Translations under genes and position numbers: made by a program | The notes under the pieces: generated by a model | The model's database searches: none | What the model was told of the DNA's origin: nothing | The model's input: the letters and a program-made list of their open reading frames with translations, nothing else | NCBI GenBank assembly: GCA_026989535.1 | Contig: JALSJD010000179.1 | Coordinates: 1-54,861 of the forward strand | Direction: 5' to 3' | DNA: 54,861 nt | Source: Cyclobacteriaceae bacterium | GTDB lineage: Bacteria > Bacteroidota > Bacteroidia > Cytophagales > Cyclobacteriaceae | In this document: piece by piece, positions 44,819-53,820 of the stretch | How positions within the stretch are numbered: the stretch's first letter is position 1 | Layout: every line of letters starts with the position of its first letter

Positions 44819-46354
44819 ATGAAAAAAATATTTTTTCTTGTGGCTGTTGTTATGCCCAGCGTGGTAAGTGCACAATCCTATTATAGAGAAGCCATTCTGT
44901 TTAGCAATACACAACCTGTGGGTAGTGCACGTATTCAGGCGTTGGGGGGAGCTTCGGTAGCATTAGGTGCCGACCCTTCTGCCATACTCTCTAACCCAGC
45001 TGGGTTGGGACTTTATAATAGTTGGGAAGTTGCCCTAACACCGGCCATTAATATTACTAATACAAAATCAACGCTAAACAGTAATACCACAAGTACCTCA
45101 AGCACCAAATTCTCTCTTGACCAAATTTCGCTGGTATTATCAAACCCTAACAGAGTTGAAAACGATGTATGGCTTGGTGGCTCATGGGGCTTTGGTGTAC
45201 AAAAAATAAATGATTTTAATGCTAAGATTGTGTATAATGGCATTAATCCTGATAATAGTCTTATAGATTACTTTATCGAAAATGCGAATGGAGCCCCCAC
45301 TAGTAGTTTCCCTGGTATTGAAGATGCTTTTGACTTAACCTCTCTTGCCTATTATAACTATTTAATTGGACCATGGAATATAGTTAATGATACGCTTTCT
45401 GACAGTGAATATTTTTCGGATGTCACCAGTTTTGTAAGGCCTTCGGTGCGCCAAACTGAAACCCTTGAAAGCAGTGGGTCGCAATACCAAATTACGTTAG
45501 GGTATGGAGGCAATGTTGGTGATGTTTTTTATTTTGGCTTTAATGTAGGTTTGGTTACCCTTAACTACACATCTAGTAAAAGTTATGCCGAACTTGATTT
45601 TGATTATACGCAAGCTGACTCCACGTACCAACCACTCAACAGTTTTAATACCACCGAAAAGTTATCAATTAACGGCACTGGTGCCAATTTAAATGTTGGG
45701 ATAATTATTAGACCCATTCCTGCACTTAGAATTGGTGCAAGCATTACAACCAGAACCGTTTATAACCTAAACGATTCGTATGAGACCACGATGGGTGCTG
45801 AATGGAATAATTTTTATTATGAAGATCTTATTGGAGGCGATACTTTACTTAATTCGACCTATGTTGAGTCGGCCATACTTGAATCGGTTTATACGCTAAG
45901 AACACCTGTGAAATACAGCTTGGGAGGTGCTTTCTTTTTAGGAAAATTAGGTTTTTTAACCTTAGATGCTGAATTTATAAACTATGGAAAAACCAATTTA
46001 GAATCGCAAGATTTTTCGATGAGCAACGAGAATGAATACATTATAGCTAACTTCTCAAATCAAGTTAATTTAAAAGCTGGAGTTGAAATTCGCCTTTCAC
46101 CTTTACGATTAAGAGCAGGCTATGCCATTAATGATGCATTCATAGGTAAGCAGGATTATTTTACACTTAGAAGCCAATCTTTTTCGGGAGGTGCCGGAGT
46201 ATTATTAAATCAATTTTATGCAGACTTTGCTTTGGTCTATCAAGATAGAAGCGCTCAATATTCTCCCTATTTACTTGCGGATTATTCAGAACCCATTATA
46301 GATATTAATTCAAGCATTATTCGAGGTATTTTTACCTTTGGGTATAAGTTTTAG
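44819..46354 (+). CDS. OmpP1/FadL/TodX-family outer-membrane transport protein
   Basis: The start is set at the ATG at 44819, which begins the signal peptide (MKKIFFLVAVVMPSVVSAQ); an upstream start at 44795 would add eight residues before it. The 511-residue product has the family opening NTQPVGSARIQALGGASVALGADPSAILSNPAGLGLY with the characteristic Gly-Gly-Ala and NPAG motifs. Alternating beta-strands follow up to a C-terminal GIFTFGYKF. Relatives import hydrophobic compounds such as fatty acids, although many Bacteroidota members are uncharacterised. The stop codon overlaps that of aroK on the opposite strand by three bases. Confidence 0.88.
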   Translation: MKKIFFLVAVVMPSVVSAQSYYREAILFSNTQPVGSARIQALGGASVALGADPSAILSNPAGLGLYNSWEVALTPAINITNTKSTLNSNTTSTSSTKFSLDQISLVLSNPNRVENDVWLGGSWGFGVQKINDFNAKIVYNGINPDNSLIDYFIENANGAPTSSFPGIEDAFDLTSLAYYNYLIGPWNIVNDTLSDSEYFSDVTSFVRPSVRQTETLESSGSQYQITLGYGGNVGDVFYFGFNVGLVTLNYTSSKSYAELDFDYTQADSTYQPLNSFNTTEKLSINGTGANLNVGIIIRPIPALRIGASITTRTVYNLNDSYETTMGAEWNNFYYEDLIGGDTLLNSTYVESAILESVYTLRTPVKYSLGGAFFLGKLGFLTLDAEFINYGKTNLESQDFSMSNENEYIIANFSNQVNLKAGVEIRLSPLRLRAGYAINDAFIGKQDYFTLRSQSFSGGAGVLLNQFYADFALVYQDRSAQYSPYLLADYSEPIIDINSSIIRGIFTFGYKF

Positions 46355-46857
46355 CCAAGTTTAAGTTCTCCAATAATCCTCTCAATTAGTTTTTCTTTTG
46401 TCAATGAGTCTGCATCAATAATAAGTTGTGCCTTTGAATAAACCGTAAGCCGTTCCTTATAAAATTTTTCTATCCTTTCTTCAACTCCCTCTTTTAGTAA
46501 AGGCCTAGTGGTATCAGCTTTTAACCTGTTGATTAATGTGGCAATAGAAACATTTATAAATACGGTAATACCTACTTTTTGCATAAAAGTAAGCCCATTA
46601 TAATGGCAAGGTGTGCCTCCACCGGTGGCAATAATGTAATTCCCTTCCTGCGCTGCTACTTCGCTTAGCACCTGTGCTTCAACCTGCCGAAAATAAGCTT
46701 CCCCTTTGAGGTCAAAAATGGCTTCAATGGTAGCCCCTTCTTTCCGCTCAATCTCCACATCTAAATCAACAAAAGCAAATGCTAGTTTGGTGGCCAATGT
46801 TTTACCAATGGTAGATTTACCACTGCCGGGCATCCCTATAAGAAATATTTTAGCCAT
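46351..46857 (-). CDS. aroK: Shikimate kinase
   Basis: The 168-residue cytosolic enzyme phosphorylates shikimate at O3 in aromatic amino-acid synthesis. It has Walker A GMPGSGKSTIGKTLA at the start, the shikimate-binding DLDVEIERKEG and FRQVEAQVL, the IATGGGTPCH loop, and the lid RLKADTTRPLL. The length is normal. It is the last gene of a tight minus-strand group: the start follows the preceding stop directly, with no gap. Its stop overlaps the stop of the OmpP1/FadL-like gene on the other strand. Confidence 0.95.
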   Translation of the reverse strand: MAKIFLIGMPGSGKSTIGKTLATKLAFAFVDLDVEIERKEGATIEAIFDLKGEAYFRQVEAQVLSEVAAQEGNYIIATGGGTPCHYNGLTFMQKVGITVFINVSIATLINRLKADTTRPLLKEGVEERIEKFYKERLTVYSKAQLIIDADSLTKEKLIERIIGELKLG

Positions 46858-47955
46858 TTAATTTAAGAGTAGCCTTACCTCATCGGTTGTTGGTACATCA
46901 TTAATATGCCATTTACCAAGTACCGTGCCGTCTCGCATAAGCATTAAGCCCGGATTGGAGCGAATCATTGCTTTAAGCACCGTTGCATCGGCATAAAAAT
47001 AAGGAGCTGCCAATTGATATTCGTGCCTGAATTGTTCAAAATCAGGGGCAGAGGAAGACGTGAGTGCAATGGTTTCAATTTCTTTTAATCCATTAATGAG
47101 TGCTACAACCTCCCCCATTTCATCTTTTGAAGCTTTTTTTACATTATAGACAATAAAGAAAAGCTTAACTCCTTCCAAACTTTGTTTGGTAAAATCTCCC
47201 ACTTCTTCATTCCATACATTATAGTCTGTAATTTTAGGAATCGTTTTATCCTCATTGGTAATTCGATGAGATTTGTAGGTATATCCGTCTTTTTCTAACA
47301 AATAATCTGTTGAAATAATCTCTTCCCCATCTTTTACAAACACGTATTCAAAAATGGGTTGCTCTTCTGGTATCATATTGGCTTGGATATTATCACCAAT
47401 GGCATAAGGCCTAAAATCAATCGGAGGCAAATGGCGGATGGCCGATATACCTATGTAAATTGAAACTATTGCCGAACCGATAACTGTATAAAGCTCCATT
47501 TTAGCAGAAAGAACAGGCTTTAAGTGGTCTTTTCTCCAAAAAATATACCCAATCAGTACCACTAGAATTACATCTTTGGTAAACGATTGCCAAGGCGTTA
47601 ATGGAATGGCATCTCCAAAACAGCCACAATCGGTAACTTTATTAAAATAAGCAGAGTAGAAGGTTAAAAACGTAAAAAATGCAATAATTACCACCAATGC
47701 CCAGCTGGTGATTTTCATTCTGTAATGAAGAATTAGAGCAACACCCAGTACAATTTCTACCACAATAAGTGTAAACCCAATGGGCATAGCAAAAGGGATA
47801 AACCACTCGAAAAAGTGACCGAAATCGGAAGAAAACACCTCAAAGTACTCTCCTAGCTTAATTTGAGTACCCATAGGGTCATCAATTTTTACAAGGCCCG
47901 AAAATATAAATAAGGCTCCAACTAAAAAGGCAATGATTTTATCGAGTATTTTCAT
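46858..47955 (-). CDS. BT_3928-family membrane protein (DoxX/MauE-like with C-terminal thioredoxin-like part)
   Basis: The 365-residue protein has four to five membrane spans in its first 180 residues (MKILDKIIAFLVGALFIFSG, FAMPIGFTLIVVEIVLGVAL, WALVVIIAFFTFLTFYSAYF, FTKDVILVVLIGYIFW). A CGCFGD motif lies between spans. A soluble C-terminal half (LEGVKLFFIVYNV, IETIALTSSSAPDFEQF, LMLMRDGTVLGKWH) resembles a thioredoxin fold without a CxxC. The whole corresponds to a Bacteroidota-specific family, usually found beside DUF1599 as here. A role in redox or cofactor handling is possible but not shown. It begins 6 bp after the DUF1599 gene. Confidence 0.85.
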   Translation of the reverse strand: MKILDKIIAFLVGALFIFSGLVKIDDPMGTQIKLGEYFEVFSSDFGHFFEWFIPFAMPIGFTLIVVEIVLGVALILHYRMKITSWALVVIIAFFTFLTFYSAYFNKVTDCGCFGDAIPLTPWQSFTKDVILVVLIGYIFWRKDHLKPVLSAKMELYTVIGSAIVSIYIGISAIRHLPPIDFRPYAIGDNIQANMIPEEQPIFEYVFVKDGEEIISTDYLLEKDGYTYKSHRITNEDKTIPKITDYNVWNEEVGDFTKQSLEGVKLFFIVYNVKKASKDEMGEVVALINGLKEIETIALTSSSAPDFEQFRHEYQLAAPYFYADATVLKAMIRSNPGLMLMRDGTVLGKWHINDVPTTDEVRLLLN

Positions 47956-47961
47956 TTTTGA

Positions 47962-48507
47962 TTAATTTTGTTCATTCAATTTAATTAGCGCAAACACAGC
48001 GTAATTAATCATATCTCTATAATTGCCATCATACCCCTCAGATACGATGGTTTTACCAGCATTATCTTCAATTTGCTTTACTCTTAGCAGTTTCATTAAA
48101 ATAATATCGGTAATGGAGCTTACACGCATGTCTCTCCAAGCCTCCCCATAATCGTGGTTTTTATTTAAGAGCAAATCCAGTGTTGCCTTGGCCTCTTGGT
48201 CGTAATAATCCATAAGTTCGGCTAGAGGCAATTCCATTCGATCATCATTCCCCAATCGTAATTGAATGAGGGCAATGATGCCATAATTTATAATGGCCAC
48301 AAACTCTCCTTGAATATCATCGCCCACCTTGCTTATGCCTTTTTCTTGAAGAGAACGAATCCGATTGGCTTTGATGAAGATTTGATCGGTAATGGAAGGC
48401 AACCTCAAAATTCGCCATGCAGTGCCATAGTCAGCTGCCTTATTATTAAATAATGCCCTGCATTCTGCCAAAATTTGCTGATACTCTTTTTCAGTTGTTA
48501 ACTCCAA
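47962..48507 (-). CDS. DUF1599 protein (nucleotide modification associated domain 1, duplicated)
   Basis: The 181-residue protein consists of two copies of the PF07659 (formerly DUF1599) domain. Residues about 10-85 contain ALFNNKAADYGTAWRILR and IINYGIIALIQL; residues about 98-178 repeat the pattern as LLNKNHDYGEAWRDMR and MINYAVFALIKL. The shared DYGxAWRxxRxxSITD core probably forms the active or binding site. No signal peptide is present, so it is cytosolic. The family is linked by context to nucleotide modification, but its activity is not established. It is first in the aroK operon and divergent from folP. Confidence 0.9.
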   Translation of the reverse strand: MELTTEKEYQQILAECRALFNNKAADYGTAWRILRLPSITDQIFIKANRIRSLQEKGISKVGDDIQGEFVAIINYGIIALIQLRLGNDDRMELPLAELMDYYDQEAKATLDLLLNKNHDYGEAWRDMRVSSITDIILMKLLRVKQIEDNAGKTIVSEGYDGNYRDMINYAVFALIKLNEQN

Positions 48508-48522
48508 TGGGTTTTGATTGAT

Positions 48523-48530
48523 TATTTTTG
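48523..48530 (+). promoter_or_regulatory. Candidate -7 box of folP
   Basis: TATTTTTG matches TAnnTTTG, 37 bases before the TTG start of folP, in the 60-bp divergent gap to the DUF1599 gene. The best upstream TTG (48495-48497) is 25 bases away, slightly far. Confidence 0.25.
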
Positions 48531-48567
48531 AATTATGGAAACCACTATAATTTAACTGCCTACAAAA

Positions 48568-49422
48568 TTGATAAAAGATAATTTAATTTCAAGAAATTTC
48601 TCTCTGAACATTAAAGGTAAATTAGTTGAGCTGAATTCGCCTAAAATAATGGGTATTTTAAATGCTACCCCAGACTCATTTTACGAAAATAGCAGAACAA
48701 CCTCAGAAGGAAAGCTTTTAACTAAAGCAGAAAAAATGCTTTATGAAGGGGCTACTTTTTTAGACATTGGTGGTTTTTCAACAAGGCCAAATGCAGCAGC
48801 CGTAGCAGAAGAGGAAGAACTAAAACGTGTAGTTCCGTTTATTGAAAAACTCTCAGATGCATTTCCGGAAGCCTATATTTCAATTGATACCTTTCGAGCA
48901 AAAGTAGCACAAGAAGCCATTGGGGCGGGAGCATCGATAATTAACGATGTAAGCGGTGGGCAAGCTGATACGGCTATGTTTGAAACGGTAGCTAGATTAA
49001 AACTGCCTTATATTTTAATGCATATACGTGGCACCCCCACCAATATGATGGTTGATACTCATTATAAAAACATCGTTACAGAGGTTGTAAAATACTTTGC
49101 AGAAAAAACGAATCAACTAAAAAAACTTGGTCATACTGATATTATAATAGACCCTGGTTTTGGCTTTTCTAAAAATATAGCGCAAAATTATGAACTTTTA
49201 AATGGGTTGAGGCACTTACATAAAGTAGGGTTTCCGGTATTAATAGGTGTATCACGTAAAAGTATGATTTATAAATTATTGAAAACAACCCCTGAAATGG
49301 CACTTAACGGCACAAATATTCTTAACTTCGCTTCATTAGAAAGAGGGGCTAAGATTTTGCGTGTTCATGATGTAAAGGAAGCCAAGGAAACCATCGAATT
49401 ATTTAGTGCACTACAACATTGA
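48568..49422 (+). CDS. folP: Dihydropteroate synthase
   Basis: The 284-residue enzyme joins p-aminobenzoate to hydroxymethyldihydropterin diphosphate in folate synthesis and is the sulfonamide target. Motifs run in order: KIMGILNATPDSFYENSRT, DIGGFSTRPNA, YISIDTFRAKVA, IINDVSGG, IIDPGFGFSKN, GVSRKSMIYKLL, and the closing RVHDVKEAKE. The start is a TTG; no ATG or GTG gives a full N-terminus, and the nearby ATG at 48534 is out of frame with an early stop. The stop TGA overlaps the TTG start of cdaA, implying translational coupling. Confidence 0.95.
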   Translation: MIKDNLISRNFSLNIKGKLVELNSPKIMGILNATPDSFYENSRTTSEGKLLTKAEKMLYEGATFLDIGGFSTRPNAAAVAEEEELKRVVPFIEKLSDAFPEAYISIDTFRAKVAQEAIGAGASIINDVSGGQADTAMFETVARLKLPYILMHIRGTPTNMMVDTHYKNIVTEVVKYFAEKTNQLKKLGHTDIIIDPGFGFSKNIAQNYELLNGLRHLHKVGFPVLIGVSRKSMIYKLLKTTPEMALNGTNILNFASLERGAKILRVHDVKEAKETIELFSALQH

Positions 49423-50327
49423 TTTTACTCTTTAAAATCGGATTTCTCAGCATAGGCTGGTTAGATATCATTGATATTTTGCTAGTAAGCTTTTTCTTGT
49501 ATCAAGTTTATAAGTTGATGCGTGGCAGTGTAGCCATTAAGATTTTTTTTGGTGTTCTATCTCTTTACCTATTTTATTTGGTAGTTAAATCGGCTCAAAT
49601 GGAGCTACTTGCATCCATACTTGGTCAATTTATGAGTGTTGGTGTGTTGGCTACCATTATTCTTTTTCAGCAGGAAATTAGAAAATTTTTATTAGTTATT
49701 GGCAAATCCACCTCTTTTAAAGGGGACGATAGTTTTTTTAGGTCGTTTAGTTTATGGAAAAAACAGTCTGGGGTAGTCTATGCCATTTCGCCTATTATTG
49801 ACGCTATTAAAGCAATGAGTGGAACAAACACAGGAGCCCTTATTGTATTTACGAGGGATTCTGAATTGAAGTTTTATGTAGATTCTGGTGACTTGATTGA
49901 CGCAGAAATCTCCAATCGATTATTACTTTCTATATTTAATAAATACAGCCCCTTGCACGATGGAGCCGTAATTATTCATAAAGATAGGATTCGTGCTGCC
50001 AGGTGTATTTTACCGGTATCTGAAAACGATGATTTGCCGGCACAATTTGGGCTTAGGCATCGAGCAGCCGTAGGAATGTCAGAAATTACAGACACCCTCA
50101 TTGTAATTGTATCAGAGGAAACAGGCGAGATGTCGGTAGCTGAAAATGGCATCGTATCTAAAAACCTATCTGGGATGGAAATAAGAGGCCGTATAATAGA
50201 GTACTTATCATCAATGCCAGAAACTATAAAAGAAACAGACTCTGACGAGTCTAAAGAGGAAAAGAAAGCCTCCACAGATGCAGAAGCCATTATCGCCTTT
50301 ACCGAACAAGCTGACAAATCGGCCTAA
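49419..50327 (+). CDS. cdaA: Diadenylate cyclase (CdaA type), membrane-bound
   Basis: The 302-residue protein makes cyclic di-AMP from two ATP. Three membrane spans occupy about residues 1-85 (IGWLDIIDILLVSFFLYQVYK, IKIFFGVLSLYLFYLVV, FMSVGVLATIILFQQEIRKFL). The DAC domain has the active-site HDGAVII and RHRAAVGMSE motifs and the SPLHDG segment. A charged C-terminal tail of about 35 residues follows the domain. It starts with TTG at 49419, one base before the folP stop, as expected for coupled translation. The folP-cdaA pairing is common in Bacteroidota. Confidence 0.95.
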   Translation: MILLFKIGFLSIGWLDIIDILLVSFFLYQVYKLMRGSVAIKIFFGVLSLYLFYLVVKSAQMELLASILGQFMSVGVLATIILFQQEIRKFLLVIGKSTSFKGDDSFFRSFSLWKKQSGVVYAISPIIDAIKAMSGTNTGALIVFTRDSELKFYVDSGDLIDAEISNRLLLSIFNKYSPLHDGAVIIHKDRIRAARCILPVSENDDLPAQFGLRHRAAVGMSEITDTLIVIVSEETGEMSVAENGIVSKNLSGMEIRGRIIEYLSSMPETIKETDSDESKEEKKASTDAEAIIAFTEQADKSA

Positions 50328-50385
50328 TATTAGTGCCTGCCTGTAGGTGAGTTTATTTTTTAGTTATGGGCAATTATCTACTCGA

Positions 50386-50393
50386 TAACTTTG
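50386..50393 (+). promoter_or_regulatory. Candidate -7 box of the metalloprotease gene
   Basis: TAACTTTG matches TAnnTTTG and lies 55 bases upstream of the ATG at 50449. No convincing TTG was found at the -33 distance. Confidence 0.35.
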
Positions 50394-50448
50394 CATTTCA
50401 TATATAATCAGTTATTTTTAACACCTACCAATCTAAAATACATAAGCT

Positions 50449-52378
50449 ATGAAAAAACTCATATTTTTATTATGTGCACTGATTATTGCAATTAACTGCA
50501 ACTCACAATCAAAACGAACATTGCCGGAGCTATTTAAGGTAAACGAATCACAACTACCTGACATCACCAGCTTTGGTACAACACAAAAAATGGAAGGGAT
50601 ATTGAAAAATCCAATGTATCTGGAGGTCAGAAAAATCCAAATTACAGACCTTTCTCAGGTAGCTGCAAGTAATTTGTCTGGCAATGCAGGTTACTTCAGG
50701 TTCTCTATCCCGGCAAGCAACTTCACAAAGAAAACGGCAGATGTTTTAGTTGTCCCTGTCCGGATAGAAACTTTAGAATCTGGAGACTACACTTATTTTG
50801 CTGATCTGCTGACCGGCCAAAATGGAAAGGGCAGCCTGATACTCACCCAAGAGAAAGGAAAAAGATTTGGGAGTATCATATTAGAAGATCGGGTATTTCG
50901 TATAGAACAGACAGAAACAGGTGAGCAAATATTGATTGAACTAAATCAGAAGCTCTTGAATTCAGCGGTATCGTGTGGCACTTCAGAAGGAGGCGGAATT
51001 ACCAAAGCATTAAGCAAAGCAACTGAAAAAGTGAACCAGAACAACTGTAATTCTAGAATTGTGCGTACCCTTGTCTTGTTTACAGATAGAGCGAACAATG
51101 TATCTAACCCGGGACAATTAGCTACCACGTTGATAAATGAGCTAAGCAGGTCTTTGAGCAATAGTAGAATATATTCGTCAAATCTGCGCTTTCAGTTAGT
51201 AGGTACTGAACGTATTGGGTTTCAAGAAACTATGACTGGAGATGGGTATGAAGATTCAGAAACAGACCTTGATGACTTGGTTTTAAGTGATGATTTAAAC
51301 AATAGAAGACTGAATGCACGAGCAGATTTAGTTGTGGTATTAACAGATGGAAAATTACCTAGTACCTGGAGGTCAAATACTAGGAATAGCCACCTTGGAT
51401 GAATATTCACAGCCAGATGTTGGTCATGTAGCTATTGTTGAGGCAGATGCCGGTAATGTTACTTTTGCCCATGAGGTAGGCCATTTAATGGGGTGCCGTC
51501 ACGACAGTGACAATCGCACGAACGTGCCCAACTTAAGCAATACTGCAAAAGGACATAATTGGTTTTATCGCAACTGGTTCTTAGGGCCCAAGAAATACCA
51601 AAAGAGTGTTGTCGCAGGTGGAAGGACGCAAGGGTCAAGGGTTCTACACTTCTCAAACCCTGCCGTGAAGGCACATTCCAAAGCAAGGGACAACACTGGT
51701 ACATCTACCCGAAACAACTTTGTTCAACTTAGAAATGCCGCGACTGTTGTAGGCTGTTATGACGATTTTGATGATATGACTGTACGCATCAATGGTCCTT
51801 CTACCGTACAAATAGGAGAATCAATTACGCTCAACGCCTCAGTATCTAATTGCGCCAGCCGTACTTACAGATGGGCAGTAAGCTACGATGGCTTCTCTTA
51901 CAGTTTCCTAGGCACAGGTAGTTCTGTTTCTCATAGAATTTTCCCTGTAGATTACAATAGTGTTAATTTTAGATTGACTGTGACCTGTTCAGATGGTCAA
52001 AGCCGCACTGCTTTTAAATCTGTCTATGTGGAGAACGATTGTGAATTTACTGAGCCTTGTTTCCAGCAGATAGAGAGCAATAGTAACCTCTCAGAATCGA
52101 ACTTACAGCAGCATAGCACGCCTATTCTCATGTACCCAAACCCATCGGCCACCAATGAAGTAAAACTAGCATTCAGCGCTCCGGCAGGCAGTAACATTAC
52201 TATAGAGGCCTACAGCATGTTGACTGGAAAAAACTACAGATTATACAACGGGCGGTCTAAAACCGAAAGTAACGAACTACTGCTCAATGTATCGAAGCTC
52301 GACCAAGGGTTGTATCAGTTGCTCATCATGCTTGATGGCACAAAATTTGGAAACAAAAGATTGATTATTCAGCGGTAA
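50449..52378 (+). pseudogene. Secreted metzincin-type metalloprotease with Ig-like domain and T9SS tail, frameshifted
   Basis: Two overlapping frames form one protein. The first (50449-51402) has a signal peptide (MKKLIFLLCALIIAINC, possibly a lipobox), a propeptide-like region and the start of a reprolysin-like catalytic domain (IVRTLVLFTDRAN, RADLVVVLTDG). The second frame, from about 51350, continues with LGIATLDEYSQPDVGHVAIVEA and the zinc motif HEVGHLMGCRHD (HExxHxxGxxH). An Ig/PKD-like domain (VRINGPSTVQIGESITLNASV) and a T9SS sorting tail (MYPNPSATNEVKLAF... GLYQLLI) follow, ending at 52378. Reading GGAAATT instead of GGAAAATT at 51349-51356 would join them as LTDGNYLVPGGQILG, about 642 residues. 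A mutation or a sequence error in the A-run (51351-51354) is likely. Confidence 0.82.
52312..52378 (+). repeat. T9SS-tail repeat, copy 1 (in the protease gene)
   Basis: The last 67 bases of the protease gene, coding for YQLLIMLDGTKFGNKRLIIQ-R and the stop, recur without change at 53094-53160 and with coding-neutral changes at 54664-54730. The repeat marks the left edge of the tandem array units. Confidence 0.85.
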
Positions 52379-52399
52379 ATACTTTTAGAATGCAAAGAG

Positions 52400-52419
52400 G
52401 GGAGCATTTGAATGCTCCC
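52400..52419 (+). terminator. Hairpin terminator after the protease, before lipoprotein gene 1
   Basis: A perfect 9-bp stem GGGAGCATT/AATGCTCCC with a two-base loop is followed by ACCTTTTAC. It lies 21 bases past the protease stop and 44 bases before the next ATG. It can terminate protease transcription or act as an attenuator in the lipoprotein leader; equivalents precede every array gene. Confidence 0.6.
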
Positions 52420-52462
52420 ACCTTTTACATTATGTTGGTTAAAAGCACTCAAAAAAAATGCT

Positions 52463-53038
52463 ATGAAAAAAAAAGTAATAACTTTCAGCATAACGGCTCT
52501 CATTTTTATCTTTTCGTGTAATGAAGAGGAAAAACCAAGCTGTCCTCCACCTCTTGGAAAAATGATTGCCTATGTGAATGATACAATAGAATGGGATTTT
52601 AAGCATGTCTACTTCGTGAGGTGGTCAGAGACAGATTTTGCATCGCAATGGGCAGATTCTTCAATAAGCATAACGGCTGAATTTATCAATGCCGGGTGTG
52701 AATTAGAACTCACTCTCGACTTCCACAATATTGCACAAACATTAAACAAACAAAACCTTGTGAAACCCATTTTTGGGGACAATCAGCCATCTCAACTACA
52801 GCCTAATTCTATTTTTTACACCTGGGATGTAGATGCACTTACAGAGCGATTTGAATTGTACGAAGGTGAGCCGGCATGGATACAACTCTCAGAAATTACC
52901 GAGGAAAAGGTCAGCGGCACATTTCAAGGAACGTATGTTTACCGCCAGAGTACATGGCGTTTCTGGGATCTGCCGGATACTTTACGGTTTAACAAGGTGC
53001 CTTTTGAAGCAATACTATTTGAGCCGCCTGTGGAATAG
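52463..53038 (+). CDS. Array lipoprotein 1, unknown function
   Basis: The start is set at the ATG at 52463 (MKKKVITFS); an upstream ATG at 52412 would lie in the terminator hairpin and spoil the signal peptide. The 191-residue product has a lipoprotein signal with lipobox FSCNEEE (Cys near residue 18) and an acidic linker. A compact domain starts PPPLGKMIAYVNDTIEW and ends LPDTLRFNKVPFEAILFEPP. The C-terminal half (LTERFELYEGEPAWIQLSEI, GTFQGTYVYRQSTWRFWDLP) is nearly identical in all copies, while the centre (about residues 50-115) varies. I recognise no family. The position right after a secreted protease suggests a linked role, but none is shown. Confidence 0.82.
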   Translation: MKKKVITFSITALIFIFSCNEEEKPSCPPPLGKMIAYVNDTIEWDFKHVYFVRWSETDFASQWADSSISITAEFINAGCELELTLDFHNIAQTLNKQNLVKPIFGDNQPSQLQPNSIFYTWDVDALTERFELYEGEPAWIQLSEITEEKVSGTFQGTYVYRQSTWRFWDLPDTLRFNKVPFEAILFEPPVE

Positions 53039-53093
53039 CAAAAAGTGATGACTACTTTTTCTTATTTTCATAAAAACTACCTTTTGGCACTTG

Positions 53094-53160
53094 GTATCAG
53101 TTGCTCATCATGCTTGATGGCACAAAATTTGGAAACAAAAGATTGATTATTCAGCGGTAA
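53094..53160 (+). repeat. T9SS-tail repeat, copy 2 (untranslated fossil)
   Basis: It is identical to the last 67 bases of the protease gene, 782 bp downstream. Just before it, GGCACTTGG would read GTW, giving GTWYQLL, a normal T9SS-tail motif. This suggests the source was a related protease copy rather than only the intact neighbour. There is no start codon or longer open frame. Confidence 0.85.
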
Positions 53161-53179
53161 ATACTTATAGAATGCAAAG

Positions 53180-53205
53180 GGTGGGAGCATTTGAAAGTCC
53201 CCACC
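53180..53205 (+). terminator. Hairpin before lipoprotein gene 2
   Basis: GGTGGG and CCCACC pair around AGCATTTGAAAGTC-like loop sequence, followed by TTTTAC. It is the counterpart of the hairpin at 52400-52419. The upper stem has changed while the lower stem has compensating bases. Confidence 0.5.
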
Positions 53206-53244
53206 TTTTACATTATGTTGGTTAAAAGCACTCAAAAAAATGCT

Positions 53245-53820
53245 ATGAAAAAAAAAGTAATAACTTTCAGCATAACGGCTCTCATTTTCATCCTTTCTTG
53301 TAATGAAGAGGAAAAACCAAGCTGTTTTCCACCTCTTGGAAAAATGATTGCCATTGTAAATGATACAATAGAATGGGATTTTAGGCATGTCTACTTCGTG
53401 AGGTGGTCAGAGGAATATTCTGGATCGCAATGGGCAGATTCTTCATTAAACATGAGAGCTAATTTTATCAATGCCGGGTGTGACATTGAACTTGCTCTAT
53501 CCTTCCAAAATATTGCACAGACATTAAACAGGCAAAACCTTGTGAAACGCATTCTTGAGGAAGATCATCCATCTCGACTACAGCCTAATTCTATTTTTAG
53601 GACCTATGATATAGATGCACTTACAGAGCGATTTGAATTGTACGAAGGTGAGCCGGCATGGATACAACTCTCAGAAATTACCGAGGAAAAGGTAAACGGC
53701 ACATTTCAAGGAACGTATGTTTACCGCCAGAGTACATGGCGTTTCTGGGACCTTCCAGATACTTTACGGTTTAACAAGGTGCCTTTTGAAGCTGTTCTAT
53801 TTGTTCCACCTGTGGAATAG
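53245..53820 (+). CDS. Array lipoprotein 2, unknown function
   Basis: The ATG at 53245 gives a 191-residue lipoprotein (LSCNEEE lipobox) exactly 782 bp after the start of copy 1. Signal peptide and C-terminal half are nearly identical to copy 1. The middle differs at many positions (EYSGSQWADSSLNMRANFI against TDFASQWADSSISITAEFI; LVKRILEEDHPSRLQPNS against LVKPIFGDNQPSQLQPNS). All changes keep the frame open and the length equal, so the copy appears functional. It is a recent tandem duplicate; function is unknown. Confidence 0.82.
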   Translation: MKKKVITFSITALIFILSCNEEEKPSCFPPLGKMIAIVNDTIEWDFRHVYFVRWSEEYSGSQWADSSLNMRANFINAGCDIELALSFQNIAQTLNRQNLVKRILEEDHPSRLQPNSIFRTYDIDALTERFELYEGEPAWIQLSEITEEKVNGTFQGTYVYRQSTWRFWDLPDTLRFNKVPFEAVLFVPPVE

